From CAIUPE01 sp046092445 (GTDB taxonomy: Bacteria; Pseudomonadota; Alphaproteobacteria; Rhizobiales; Beijerinckiaceae): DNA of 35,185 nucleotides. The DNA is taken from contig JBJTDR010000115.1 of NCBI GenBank assembly GCA_046092445.1, forward strand, positions 1 through 35,185, read 5' to 3'. Of this stretch, positions 24,160 through 32,619 are shown piece by piece (positions within the stretch are counted from its first letter, which is position 1; every line of letters starts with the position of its first letter). The notes beneath the pieces were generated by a model. That model had not been told where the DNA came from, did not search any database, and saw only the letters and a program-made list of their open reading frames with translations. The translations under genes and the position numbers were made by a program.

Positions 24160-25344
24160 TTACGCCGCCAGATTACGAACGACTGAATTCAACACCGGAA
24201 CACCTGCTACTGTCGCCCGCAGAGCCCCTGTAGCGATCTCTTCGAGAAAGCCACCTTCGATCAGCGAGGCGATGGACGATTGACCAAGGGGGCGACCGGA
24301 CAGCACTTCAAATCGCTGCGGGAGAATGCCCTCGCTCAGGCGCAGGCCCATGAGGAGAAATTCGTCGCCTTGGGCTTCAGCGCTCAGGATCTCCTCATCG
24401 ACAAAGGCGTGCCCGTGCGTCTCGACGTGCTCGAGCCATTTTTCCGGATGACGTTCGGTCGAGAGCGCCATCCGGCCTTTCTGCGTCAAAAGCCGGGCAT
24501 GGGCACCGGGCCCGACACCGGCATATTCGCCATAGCGCCAATAGAGCAGATTATGGCGGCATTCCGCGCCGGGACGGGCATGATTTGAAATCTCGTAGGC
24601 CGGCAGGCCGAAACGGTCACAGGTTTCGCGTGTGGTGTCAAAAAGGATACGGGCTCGTTCATCATCGAGCGGCATGAGTTTGCCTGCGTCCCGCAGACGC
24701 TCGAAAACCGTGCCCGGTTCAATCGTGAGCTGGTAGAGCGACAAATGCTCCGCTGAAAGGCTGATGGCCTGCGCCAATTCTGCAGCCCATGCCTTCGGGT
24801 CCTGATCGGGCCGTGCATAGATCAGATCAAACGAATAGCGGTCAAAAATCGAGGCTGCCGCTGCAATGGCAGTTCGTGCTTCGTGAGCCGAATGAAGGCG
24901 GCCGAGTGCGCACAAATCGGGGTCGTTCATCGCCTGAATGCCGAGCGAAACGCGATTGACGCCGGCGGCGCGATACCCGCGCAACCGCTCTGCCTCGACA
25001 CTTGTCGGGTTCGCTTCGAGTGTGACTTCAACGGAATCATGGATTGGCCAGAGCCCCGCGATGATGTCGAGGATCGCACCGACAGTCGAAGGCTGCATCA
25101 GCGACGGCGTGCCGCCCCCGAAGAAGATACTGCCGACGGTCCGCCCCGAAGCCATTGCAGCCTGCGCCGCAAGTTCCTGTTTGAAGGCCGCCAGATAGCG
25201 GGTTTCGTCAATCCTGTGATACCGGACATGCGAATTGAAATCGCAATAAGGACATTTCGATGCACAGAAGGGCCAGTGGACATAGACCCCGAAGCCGGCA
25301 TCGAAGGGCGGTTGAATTCCGGTTTCTGATGGGTTTGCGGTCAC
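24160..25344 (-). CDS. hemW: HemW-type radical SAM protein
   Basis: A radical SAM protein of about 394 aa, of the group once called oxygen-independent coproporphyrinogen III oxidase-like and now seen as heme chaperones. The 4Fe-4S cysteines are in CASKCPYCDFNSH; the segments IFFGGGTPSLM, VTLEANPTS, GVNRVSLGIQ and HNLLYWRYGEYAGVGPGAH are typical. The start is uncertain: the GTG at 25344 gives a 4-base GTGA overlap with the rdgB stop, whereas a TTG at 25356 adds four residues; neither has a clear ribosome site. It is the last gene of rph-rdgB-hemW. Confidence 0.92.
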   Translation of the reverse strand: MTANPSETGIQPPFDAGFGVYVHWPFCASKCPYCDFNSHVRYHRIDETRYLAAFKQELAAQAAMASGRTVGSIFFGGGTPSLMQPSTVGAILDIIAGLWPIHDSVEVTLEANPTSVEAERLRGYRAAGVNRVSLGIQAMNDPDLCALGRLHSAHEARTAIAAAASIFDRYSFDLIYARPDQDPKAWAAELAQAISLSAEHLSLYQLTIEPGTVFERLRDAGKLMPLDDERARILFDTTRETCDRFGLPAYEISNHARPGAECRHNLLYWRYGEYAGVGPGAHARLLTQKGRMALSTERHPEKWLEHVETHGHAFVDEEILSAEAQGDEFLLMGLRLSEGILPQRFEVLSGRPLGQSSIASLIEGGFLEEIATGALRATVAGVPVLNSVVRNLAA

Positions 25345-25976
25345 GGTGCGAGGCAAAGTTTGGCCAGTATCGTAAACGCACGGGCGCGATGCGAGAGACC
25401 AAGCCCAAGCGGCGGCAGGCCGTGTTTTTCAATCGAGGTCATCTCCCCGAATGTACGGGTATGGCCATCGGGCAGGAACATGGGGTCATATCCGAAACCG
25501 GCATCACCACGGGGCGGCCAGACAAGCGTGCCATCGACACGGCCTTCAACCTCGATCTGTTCGCCATCCGGCCATACGATTGACAGCGCGGAAATGAAAT
25601 GGGCGCGCCTTCGAGACGGCTCTTTCGCATCTTTCTTCGCAAGCTCCGCTTCGATCTTTTCTATGGCAGCGGAAAAATCCTTCTCGGGTCCGGCCCATCG
25701 CGCCGAATAAATCCCCGGATCGCCATAAAGGGCGTCAATGCACAGGCCGGAATCATCCGAGAACGCCGGAAGACCCGAGGCGTCGCAAGCGGCTTTTGCC
25801 TTGATATAGGCATTCGCGATAAAGGTAGAGCCGGTTTCGTCCGGCTCCGCCAAGTGAAGCTCGCCCGCGGAGACCGCCTCAATACCGTAAGGCGCAAGCA
25901 GTTCGCGCATTTCGCAGAGTTTCCCCGAATTATGCGTCGCGATGACGACTTTGCCGGACAGGCGCCGATCAATCAT
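25341..25976 (-). CDS. rdgB: XTP/dITP pyrophosphatase (RdgB/HAM1)
   Basis: A protein of about 211 aa that removes non-canonical purine nucleoside triphosphates (dITP, XTP), protecting DNA and RNA. Motifs: VVIATHNSGKLCEMRELL, ANAYIKAKAA, FSDDSGLCIDAL, GIYSARWAG, FGYDPMFLPDG and SHRARAF. I prefer the ATG at 25976, preceded by AAGG; the GTG at 25991 would overlap the rph stop by 4 bases and add five residues. It lies between rph and hemW in a compact minus-strand operon. Confidence 0.95.
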   Translation of the reverse strand: MIDRRLSGKVVIATHNSGKLCEMRELLAPYGIEAVSAGELHLAEPDETGSTFIANAYIKAKAACDASGLPAFSDDSGLCIDALYGDPGIYSARWAGPEKDFSAAIEKIEAELAKKDAKEPSRRRAHFISALSIVWPDGEQIEVEGRVDGTLVWPPRGDAGFGYDPMFLPDGHTRTFGEMTSIEKHGLPPLGLGLSHRARAFTILAKLCLAP

Positions 25977-25987
25977 GGATGAAACCT

Positions 25988-26701
25988 TCACAAAATGACC
26001 GATTTCTGCAGTGCGACCAATTGCGTGACGCCGTTGCGCGCCAGTTTGAGAAGTTCCATGAGTTCAGCCTCGCTGAACGGCTTTCCCTCTGCTGTCCCTT
26101 GAACTTCGACCAGCCCTCCGGTCCCCGTCATCACAAAATTGGCATCTGTTTCGGCAGCCGAGTCTTCGCGGTAGTCGAGATCGAGGATCGGATTGCCCTC
26201 ATAAATCCCGCAGGAGACGGCGGCGAGGTGATCCTTGAGCGGGTTTCCCGTGATGATCGAGCGCGCTTTCATCCATGCGATGCAATCATGCAGCGCGACC
26301 CATGCGCCGGTGATTGCTGCGGTGCGGGTTCCGCCATCGGCCTGAATCACGTCGCAATCAATCGTGATCTGCCGTTCGCTCATCTGGGTGAGATCAACGA
26401 CGGCACGCAGCGAGCGGCCGATCAGGCGCTGGATTTCCTGCGTGCGGCCGGATTGCTTGCCGGACGTGCTTTCCCGCCGCGTCCGTTCCACTGTTGCTCG
26501 TGGCAACATCGCATATTCTGCCGTCACCCAGCCTTTGCCCGACCCGCGAAGCCATGCCGGTGCCTTTTCTTCGACCGAGGCCGTGCACAGGACATGGGTT
26601 TCGCCGAATTTGACGAGGCAGGAGCCTTCGGCGTAGCGGGCGACGTTACGCTCGATGCTGACTTTGCGCATTTCGGCGGGAGCACGGTTTGACGGACGCA
26701 T
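25988..26701 (-). CDS. rph: Ribonuclease PH
   Basis: A 237-aa phosphate-dependent 3' exonuclease that trims tRNA 3' ends and helps degrade structured RNA. MRPSNR begins the protein as usual; then YAEGSCLVKFGETHVLCTAS, GWVTAEYAMLPRATVERTRRE, SGRTQEIQRLIGRSLRA, DCDVIQADGGTRTAAITGA and the C-terminal EVQGTAEGKPF. I chose the ATG at 26701, which gives the conserved N terminus; a TTG at 26716 is in frame but unlikely. It is first in the rph-rdgB-hemW run and divergent from hrcA, with 174 bases between. That gap holds the short palindrome CTTGATCAAG (26772-26781), of unknown role. Confidence 0.96.
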   Translation of the reverse strand: MRPSNRAPAEMRKVSIERNVARYAEGSCLVKFGETHVLCTASVEEKAPAWLRGSGKGWVTAEYAMLPRATVERTRRESTSGKQSGRTQEIQRLIGRSLRAVVDLTQMSERQITIDCDVIQADGGTRTAAITGAWVALHDCIAWMKARSIITGNPLKDHLAAVSCGIYEGNPILDLDYREDSAAETDANFVMTGTGGLVEVQGTAEGKPFSEAELMELLKLARNGVTQLVALQKSVIL

Positions 26702-26875
26702 GTTTGATGGTTCCAACTTCGATCTGCCGACTTCTAAGCGGCCTCCGGAGTTCCCGCAAGCGTTTCAGTCTTGATCAAGCGAAAGTGACAGCGCAGAATA
26801 GCTGTTTGGCGCAATTGCAATGTGGTAGTAATCCGCTTGATGAGGTGACCAAATGATTGCTGATCAAGGCAAACC

Positions 26876-27922
26876 ATGATTGATCTCAACAGCCGTTCCA
26901 GGGAGATTTTTAAGCGGATTGTCGACTCCTACCTTGCGACGGGCGAGCCCGTGGGTTCGCGCAATTTGTCGCGCCTGCTGCCTATGGCGTTGTCGCCGGC
27001 TTCGGTCAGAAATGTTATGTCCGACCTTGAGAGCGCTGGTCTCATCTATGCGCCGCATACCAGTGCCGGCCGTCTGCCGACACAAAGCGGACTCCGGTTC
27101 TTTGTCGATGCACTGATGGAGATCGGCGATGTGTCGAAAGATGACCGCTCCCGGATTGAGGCCGAAGTGCGGGCGTCCGGGCAACAAAAAACGACGGATA
27201 GCCTTTTGACAGAGGCGACAAGCCTGCTGTCAGGCCTCTCGCGCGGTGCGGGCGTCGTTGTCACAATAAAGGCGAGCACGCCGCTCAAGCATATCGAATT
27301 CGTCCGCATCGAAAAGACACGCGCTCTCGCCGTTCTTGTGTCGGAGGACGGCTCGATCGAAAACCGGATTATTGAACTCCCCTCTGGTCTGCCCGCTTCG
27401 GCGCTGGTCGAGGCCTCGAATTATCTGTCTGAACGGATTCGCGGCAAGACAATGGCGGATGTCCGGAACGAGCTTGAAGCCGCCTGCCTTGACGCGGAAA
27501 AACAGCTGGATGGTTTGACGGCCGGTCTGGTTGCGGCGGGCCTCGCGGGGTGGGCAGGCGACCCGGACGGCCGGCAATTGATCGTTCGCGGACAGGCCAA
27601 TCTGCTCGAGGATTTGAACGCCGCCGAGGATCTCGAGCGGATCAGGCTCTTGCTGTCGGATCTCGAAACCCAGAAAGACGTGATCGATCTGTTGTCACGG
27701 GCGGAAACCAGCGAAGGTGTCAGGATCTATATCGGCTCCGAGAACAAACTCTTCTCGCTGTCCGGCTCCTCGCTGATCGCCGCGCCGTTTCGCGATTCAA
27801 ATCAAAAAATCGTCGGCGTTCTGGGCGTTATCGGCCCGACCCGCCTGAATTATGCGCGGGTGATCCCGATGGTGGATTACACGGCCAAAGTCGTCTCGAA
27901 ATTGCTCGAACAAGGACGCTGA
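26876..27922 (+). CDS. hrcA: Heat-inducible transcription repressor HrcA
   Basis: A 348-aa repressor of heat-shock chaperonin genes that binds CIRCE operators and needs GroEL for activity. The N-terminal winged helix shows REIFKRIVDSYLATGEPVGS, LSPASVRNVMSDLESAGL and PHTSAGRLPTQSGLRFFVD; the middle and C-terminal dimer domains include LKHIEFVRI, GVRIYIGSEN, GVLGVIGPTRLNYARVIPMV and DYTAKVVSKLL. AAGG lies 6 bases before the ATG. It is divergent from rph, as in relatives, but the gene after it is a convergent transporter and not grpE. I see no CIRCE element in the upstream gap, so it may not control itself. Confidence 0.96.
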   Translation: MIDLNSRSREIFKRIVDSYLATGEPVGSRNLSRLLPMALSPASVRNVMSDLESAGLIYAPHTSAGRLPTQSGLRFFVDALMEIGDVSKDDRSRIEAEVRASGQQKTTDSLLTEATSLLSGLSRGAGVVVTIKASTPLKHIEFVRIEKTRALAVLVSEDGSIENRIIELPSGLPASALVEASNYLSERIRGKTMADVRNELEAACLDAEKQLDGLTAGLVAAGLAGWAGDPDGRQLIVRGQANLLEDLNAAEDLERIRLLLSDLETQKDVIDLLSRAETSEGVRIYIGSENKLFSLSGSSLIAAPFRDSNQKIVGVLGVIGPTRLNYARVIPMVDYTAKVVSKLLEQGR

Positions 27923-27934
27923 AAGAAGAAAGCG

Positions 27935-28777
27935 TCAATAAAGTCGCAACAAGGCCGCACCCGTGAACCCGAGCGCGCAAGCGAGCCACCGCATCGGCCC
28001 GACGCGCTCTTTCAATGTCACGACTGCGATCAGAAGCGCGAATAGGACGCTGGTTTCCCTGATCGCAGAGACAGGCCCTACCGGGCCGTGGGTCAGAGCG
28101 TAGAGAAAAAAGCCGTACGAGATCATGGAAACAATGCTGGCCAGCGTTCCGAAAGCCAGATTTTTCCGGAGCATCGCGCCGACTTGCATTCCTTCGAGTT
28201 TCAGGGCGATTGGCATTGAAATCGAATTGATCATCGCCGCTGCCATCCCGTAAACAATGGCATTACCCGAAGCATGAATCCCCATGACATCGGTGAGCAC
28301 ATAAGCGCCTGCAAAAAAGCCGCCGCTGATCGCGAGCAGAAGCGGCTTGATGCCGATATTTTCGATTTTGCGTCCGGAGCGGGCGAGCAACATGACGCCG
28401 GCGGAAATCAGGATAATCCCGATGAGTCCGAAAGAATGCGGGACTTGCTCGGGCAGAAAGATGAAATTCATCGCCACAATCGCCAGCGGAATCGAACCGC
28501 GAAAAATTGGATATCCCATCGCAAACGGCATGGCGCGGTAGGTCGCCATCAATAGTCTGAGGCTGATCAAATTCACCACTGTGCCTAGGCCGAGCCATGG
28601 AAGTGCCGAAACAGGCGGCAGACCAAGCCAGATCACAAAAGGAATCGCGACGACACCTGCCATGACAACCGTTGCCGTAACGGCCCCGCTTGGATCATCC
28701 CGCGAGCGTGCTGCCGCGTTCCAGCCCGCATGGGTCATGGCGCTGAGAAGTGCTGAAAGGAAGACGAGAAGGGTCAA
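27935..28777 (-). CDS. EamA/DMT-family inner-membrane transporter
   Basis: A 280-aa protein with about ten hydrophobic helices arranged as two EamA repeats. LSALLSAMTHAGWNAAAR at the N terminus is the usual first-helix pattern; YRAMPFAMGYPIFRGSIPL and the C-terminal AIRETSVLFALLIAVVTLKERVG, LGFTGAALLRLY match the repeat ends. The family exports or imports small metabolites such as amino acids or nucleosides; the substrate is unknown. The start is TTG at 28777, which keeps the conserved first helix; an ATG at codon 14 would cut it. It is convergent with hrcA, 12 bases apart. A small inverted repeat (GACGCT/AGCGTC, 27915-27936) spans the junction. Confidence 0.85.
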   Translation of the reverse strand: MTLLVFLSALLSAMTHAGWNAAARSRDDPSGAVTATVVMAGVVAIPFVIWLGLPPVSALPWLGLGTVVNLISLRLLMATYRAMPFAMGYPIFRGSIPLAIVAMNFIFLPEQVPHSFGLIGIILISAGVMLLARSGRKIENIGIKPLLLAISGGFFAGAYVLTDVMGIHASGNAIVYGMAAAMINSISMPIALKLEGMQVGAMLRKNLAFGTLASIVSMISYGFFLYALTHGPVGPVSAIRETSVLFALLIAVVTLKERVGPMRWLACALGFTGAALLRLY

Positions 28778-28925
28778 ATGCGGCTATGCGAATCAAGTGG
28801 TGTAAGATTTCTCTTCATTCTATCGCCCTTTCGTGAAAAAGGCGAAATCCGAAACCTGATTGATCCGACGCACATGATTCCCTTGCCGCTTGGAAAACGT
28901 CGCTCTTGCTGCTATTCCCGCATCC

Positions 28926-30731
28926 ATGACACAGCATTCGTTTGATAATATCCGTAATTTCTCCATCGTTGCCCATATCGACCATGGCAAATCGACGCTG
29001 GCCGACCGGCTGATTCAGCATACGGGTGCCGTTGCAGCGCGCGATATGGTGGAGCAGGTGCTCGACTCGATGGACATCGAGCGCGAGCGCGGCATCACGA
29101 TCAAGGCGCAAACCGTGCGGCTTTCCTATTCGGCCAAGGACGGCAAAACCTATATCCTCAATCTGATGGATACTCCGGGCCATGTCGACTTCGCCTATGA
29201 GGTCTCGCGGTCGCTGGCTGCATGCGAAGGCTCGTTGCTTGTCGTTGACGCGTCGCAGGGCGTTGAAGCGCAGACCTTGGCGAATGTCTATCACGCGCTC
29301 GATGCCGGGCATGAAATCGTGCCGGTTCTGAACAAGGTCGATCTGCCTGCCGCCGAACCTGATCGCGTCAAGGAACAGATCGAGGAAGTGATCGGGCTTG
29401 ATGCTTCGGACGCGGTGCCGATTTCGGCCAAGACAGGCCTGAACATTGAAGGCGTGCTCGAAGCCATTGTCACACGTCTGCCGCCGCCGAAGGGCGATGA
29501 GACCGCGCCGCTGAAGGCGTTGCTGGTGGATAGCTGGTATGACCCCTATCTCGGCGTTGTTGTCCTCGTACGCATTCTGGATGGCGTACTCAAAAAGGGC
29601 ATGGATATCACGATGATGGGCACGAATGCTCGTTATCATGTCGAAAAAATCGGTGTGTTTACGCCAAAAATGAATGATGTGGGTCAGCTCGGGCCCGGGG
29701 AGATCGGCTTTATCACGGCGCAGATCAAGCAAGTTGCCGATACCCGCGTCGGAGATACGATTACCGAGACGCGCAAACCCTGCGACGGTGCATTGCCGGG
29801 CTTCAAACCGGCACAACCGGTCGTTTTTTGCGGCCTGTTCCCCGTTGATGCCGCGCAATTCGAGGATTTGCGGGCGGCGATGGGGCGTTTGAGGCTTAAT
29901 GATGCAAGTTTTTCCTATGAAATGGAATCGTCGGCGGCCTTGGGCTTCGGGTTCCGTTGCGGCTTTCTGGGCCTTCTCCATCTCGAAATCATCCAGGAGC
30001 GCCTCGAGCGCGAGTTCAATCTCGATCTGATCGCCACTGCGCCAAGCGTGATCTACAAGCTCAAGCTGCGCGACGGCGAGGAAGTCGAATTGCATAATCC
30101 GGCGGATATGCCGGATATTATGAAGATATTGGAGATCGAGGAGCCGTGGATCCGCGCGACAATTCTCACGCCGGATGAGTATCTCGGCGGTATCTTGAAG
30201 CTGTGTCAGGACCGCCGCGGCTCGCAGGTTGACCTGAACTATGTCGGCAAACGCGCCATGGTTGTCTATGATTTGCCGCTCAACGAAGTCGTGTTCGATT
30301 TTTATGACCGGCTGAAATCCATTTCCAAAGGATATGCCAGTTTCGATTATGCGATCACCGATTATCGCGCGGGTGATCTGGTGCGCATGTCGATTCTCGT
30401 CAATGCCGAGCCGGTGGATGCGCTCTCAATGCTGGTTCACCGAACCCGCGCCGAAATGCGCGGGCGGGCCATGTGCGAGAAGCTGAAGGAGCTTATTCCG
30501 CAGCATCTCTTCCAGATTCCGATTCAAGCGGCACTTGGCGGAAAAATCATTGCCCGCGAGACGATCTCGGCTTTGCGCAAGGATGTGACGGCGAAGTGCT
30601 ATGGTGGCGATATCAGCCGCAAGCGCAAGCTGCTCGACAAGCAGAAAGAAGGCAAAAAGCGGATGCGCCAGTTCGGGCGCGTGGAAATTCCGCAAGAAGC
30701 TTTCATTGCCGCGCTCAAGATGGATAGTTGA
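28926..30731 (+). CDS. lepA: Elongation factor 4 (LepA)
   Basis: A 601-aa ribosome-dependent GTPase affecting translation initiation and elongation. G1 is AHIDHGKST (17-25), followed by ERGITIKAQTV, G3 DTPGHVDF, G4 NKVDLPAAEPDRV and SAKTGLNI. Later segments are GEIGFI, GFRCGFLGLLHLEIIQERLEREF and the C-terminal LepA domain ending CYGGDISRKRKLLDKQKEGKKRMR. The ATG at 28926 gives the family N terminus (MTQHSFDNIRNFSIVAH); a TTG at 28890 is in frame but adds an odd leader. It has no strong ribosome site. It is followed by the dpp genes after 132 bases. Confidence 0.96.
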   Translation: MTQHSFDNIRNFSIVAHIDHGKSTLADRLIQHTGAVAARDMVEQVLDSMDIERERGITIKAQTVRLSYSAKDGKTYILNLMDTPGHVDFAYEVSRSLAACEGSLLVVDASQGVEAQTLANVYHALDAGHEIVPVLNKVDLPAAEPDRVKEQIEEVIGLDASDAVPISAKTGLNIEGVLEAIVTRLPPPKGDETAPLKALLVDSWYDPYLGVVVLVRILDGVLKKGMDITMMGTNARYHVEKIGVFTPKMNDVGQLGPGEIGFITAQIKQVADTRVGDTITETRKPCDGALPGFKPAQPVVFCGLFPVDAAQFEDLRAAMGRLRLNDASFSYEMESSAALGFGFRCGFLGLLHLEIIQERLEREFNLDLIATAPSVIYKLKLRDGEEVELHNPADMPDIMKILEIEEPWIRATILTPDEYLGGILKLCQDRRGSQVDLNYVGKRAMVVYDLPLNEVVFDFYDRLKSISKGYASFDYAITDYRAGDLVRMSILVNAEPVDALSMLVHRTRAEMRGRAMCEKLKELIPQHLFQIPIQAALGGKIIARETISALRKDVTAKCYGGDISRKRKLLDKQKEGKKRMRQFGRVEIPQEAFIAALKMDS

Positions 30732-30863
30732 AAATTCTCTCCAACTAAAATCCTATTTGTCCGAACTTGCAAAAAAATAAAAAAAGGCGTTCGATAAAAA
30801 CTCCACCGCGTGAAGGGTGACTGATCCGATTGGATCGGGACAAATATAAACAAGGGATAACCC

Positions 30864-32462
30864 ATGATGAAAACACGATTGAAATGGGCTGCAGGCATTG
30901 GTGCCGCAGCAATGCTGCTGAGTATTTCGGCAGCGTCGGCAAAGACGTTGGTCTATTGCTCGGAAGGTTCACCAGAAAATTTTACGCCGGCGATCAACAC
31001 GACGGGCACCAGCTTCGATGCTGCACGTCCTGTCTATGACAAGCTGGTTCAATTCGAACGCGGATCGACAAAGGTTGTTCCGGGTCTCGCAGAAAGCTGG
31101 ACGGTTTCGGACGAAGGCAAGACGATCACCTTCAAGCTCCGCAAGGGTGTGAAGTTCCATTCGGGCGTTAATAATTTCAAGCCGAGCCGCGATTTCAACG
31201 CGGATGACGTGGTTTGGTCGTTCAATCGCCAGTGGAAGGAAGATCATCCTTACGCGAAGGTGTCCGGCGGCAAATATGACTATTTCAACGACATGGATAT
31301 GCCTGCTTTGCTGGCATCCATTGAAAAGACTGACGATTCCACGATCGTCATGAAGCTCAACGAGCCGAATATGCCGATTCTCGCCAATCTGGCGATGGAT
31401 TTTGCTGCTATTGGTTCGGCCGAATACGCCGATACCCTTTTGAAGGCAGGCAAGCCTGAGCAGTTTGACCAGATTCCGGTTGGAACAGGCCCCTTCTCCT
31501 TCGTCGCCTATCAGAAAGATGCTGCGATCCGCTTCAAGGCGAACAAGGACTATTGGGGTGAAAAGGCGCTTGTTGACGATCTCGTTTTCGCAATTACGCC
31601 TGATCCGACCGCCCGTCTCGCCAAGCTTCGTGCAGGCGAGTGCCATTTCATGATCGCGCCGCGCCCGGCTGATCTCGAGGAAATGAAGAAGGATCCGGCA
31701 CTGAATGTGATCAACCAGTCCGGTCTGAACATCGCTTATTGGGCGTTTAACGTCCAGAAGCCGCCATTCGACAAAAAGGAAGTGCGTCAGGCGTTCAACA
31801 TGGCGATCGACAAGGCTGCGATCATCAAGGACGTCTATCTCGGCACGGGAACGGCCGCGAAGAACCTGATCCCGCCGACCCTTTGGTCGTATAATGACTC
31901 CGTGAAAAATTATCCTTTCGATCCTGCCAAGGCGAAGGCGATGCTGGCCGCTGCGGGCATTACCTCGCTCGATATCGACCTCTGGTACATGCCCGTTCAG
32001 CGTCCCTACAACCCGAATGCAAAGCGCATTGCTGAAATGATGCAGGCGGATCTTGCCAAGGTTGGCGTCAACGCGAAACTGGTCACCTTTGAATGGGGCG
32101 AGTATCGCAAACGCGCCCAGCAGGGTGAGCACATGACGGCGCAACTCGGCTGGACCGGTGATAATGGTGATCCGGACAATTTCTTCTTCCTGCGCGGATG
32201 CTCTGCAGCCCGTCCGGGTGGCCAGAACCTCACAAAGTGGTGCAACGAGGATTATTCGAACAAGCTCAACAAGGCGAAGGCGAGCGCGGATATGGCCGAG
32301 CGCACCAAGCTTTACGAGGAAATGCAGGTCATCGAGCACGAAGAAGCGCCAGACATGAAAATTGCGCATTCGATCGTATACGAAGCCATGCGTAAGGAAG
32401 TCACCGGCTTCAAGCAGAGCCCGCTTGGCAGCCATGAATTCCAAGGCGTCGACGTGAAGTAA
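30864..32462 (+). CDS. dppA: DppA-type periplasmic dipeptide-binding protein
   Basis: A 532-aa solute-binding protein of the SBP_bac_5 family. The signal peptide is clear (MMKTRLKWAAGIGAAAMLLS, cleavage likely after AASA, residue 26). The mature start KTLVYCSEGSPENFTPAI and the segments GLAESWTVSDEGKTITFKLR, GVKFHSG, FNADDVVWSFNR, VGTGPFSF, RQAFNMAIDK and LGWTGDNGDPDNF match DppA-like proteins that bring dipeptides, and in some species heme or 5-aminolevulinate. AAGGGATAACCC gives a good ribosome site. It heads an operon with dppB, dppC and dppD, separated from dppB by a palindromic repeat that may lower downstream expression. Confidence 0.93.
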   Translation: MMKTRLKWAAGIGAAAMLLSISAASAKTLVYCSEGSPENFTPAINTTGTSFDAARPVYDKLVQFERGSTKVVPGLAESWTVSDEGKTITFKLRKGVKFHSGVNNFKPSRDFNADDVVWSFNRQWKEDHPYAKVSGGKYDYFNDMDMPALLASIEKTDDSTIVMKLNEPNMPILANLAMDFAAIGSAEYADTLLKAGKPEQFDQIPVGTGPFSFVAYQKDAAIRFKANKDYWGEKALVDDLVFAITPDPTARLAKLRAGECHFMIAPRPADLEEMKKDPALNVINQSGLNIAYWAFNVQKPPFDKKEVRQAFNMAIDKAAIIKDVYLGTGTAAKNLIPPTLWSYNDSVKNYPFDPAKAKAMLAAAGITSLDIDLWYMPVQRPYNPNAKRIAEMMQADLAKVGVNAKLVTFEWGEYRKRAQQGEHMTAQLGWTGDNGDPDNFFFLRGCSAARPGGQNLTKWCNEDYSNKLNKAKASADMAERTKLYEEMQVIEHEEAPDMKIAHSIVYEAMRKEVTGFKQSPLGSHEFQGVDVK

Positions 32463-32472
32463 TATGACATTT

Positions 32473-32587
32473 GCCTTCACCCTCGCGGGAGAAGGCGACC
32501 GCGAAGAGGTCGGATGAGGTTCTGATGGTCACCATTGGACCCTCATCCGTCGCCTCCGGCGCCACCTTCTCCGTCAAGGAGAAGCAA
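32473..32587. repeat. RIME-like palindromic intergenic repeat
   Basis: A 115-base element centred at 32530. The inner arms CGGATGAGG (32511-32519) and CCTCATCCG (32541-32549) pair exactly, and between them TTCTGATGGT and ACCATTGGA continue the pairing. Each outer half folds again: GCCTTC...GAAGGC (32473-32496) on the left and CTTCTCC-GTCAA-GGAGAAG (32566-32584) on the right, with small inner hairpins GACC...GGTC and CGCCTCCGGCG. Its layout and the CCTCATCCG...CTTCTCC words match the palindromic mosaic repeats abundant in rhizobial genomes (RIME type), as I recall them. It lies between dppA and dppB, and I see no second copy in the window. Confidence 0.7.
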
Positions 32588-32619
32588 GATGAATTTATCT
32601 GCAGGACAAGCCGCTTCTC

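Noticed and set aside
26702..26875. CIRCE operator or heat-shock promoter before hrcA
   Set aside because: No TTAGCACTC-N9-GAGTGCTAA-like repeat is present, and CTTGATCAAG is too short and has no matching -10 box at the right distance.
28815..30095. A 426-codon open frame antisense to lepA
   Set aside because: It is a mirror of lepA codon structure in a GC-rich gene; its translation has no recognisable domain, and lepA on the other strand is certain.
30822..30840. CCGAT-TGG-ATCGG hairpin before dppA as a terminator of lepA
   Set aside because: The stem has only five pairs and no T-run follows; it may be chance.
30969..32480. A 503-codon open frame antisense to dppA
   Set aside because: Same reason: full overlap with a certain gene, no family resemblance, no ribosome site in a sensible place.
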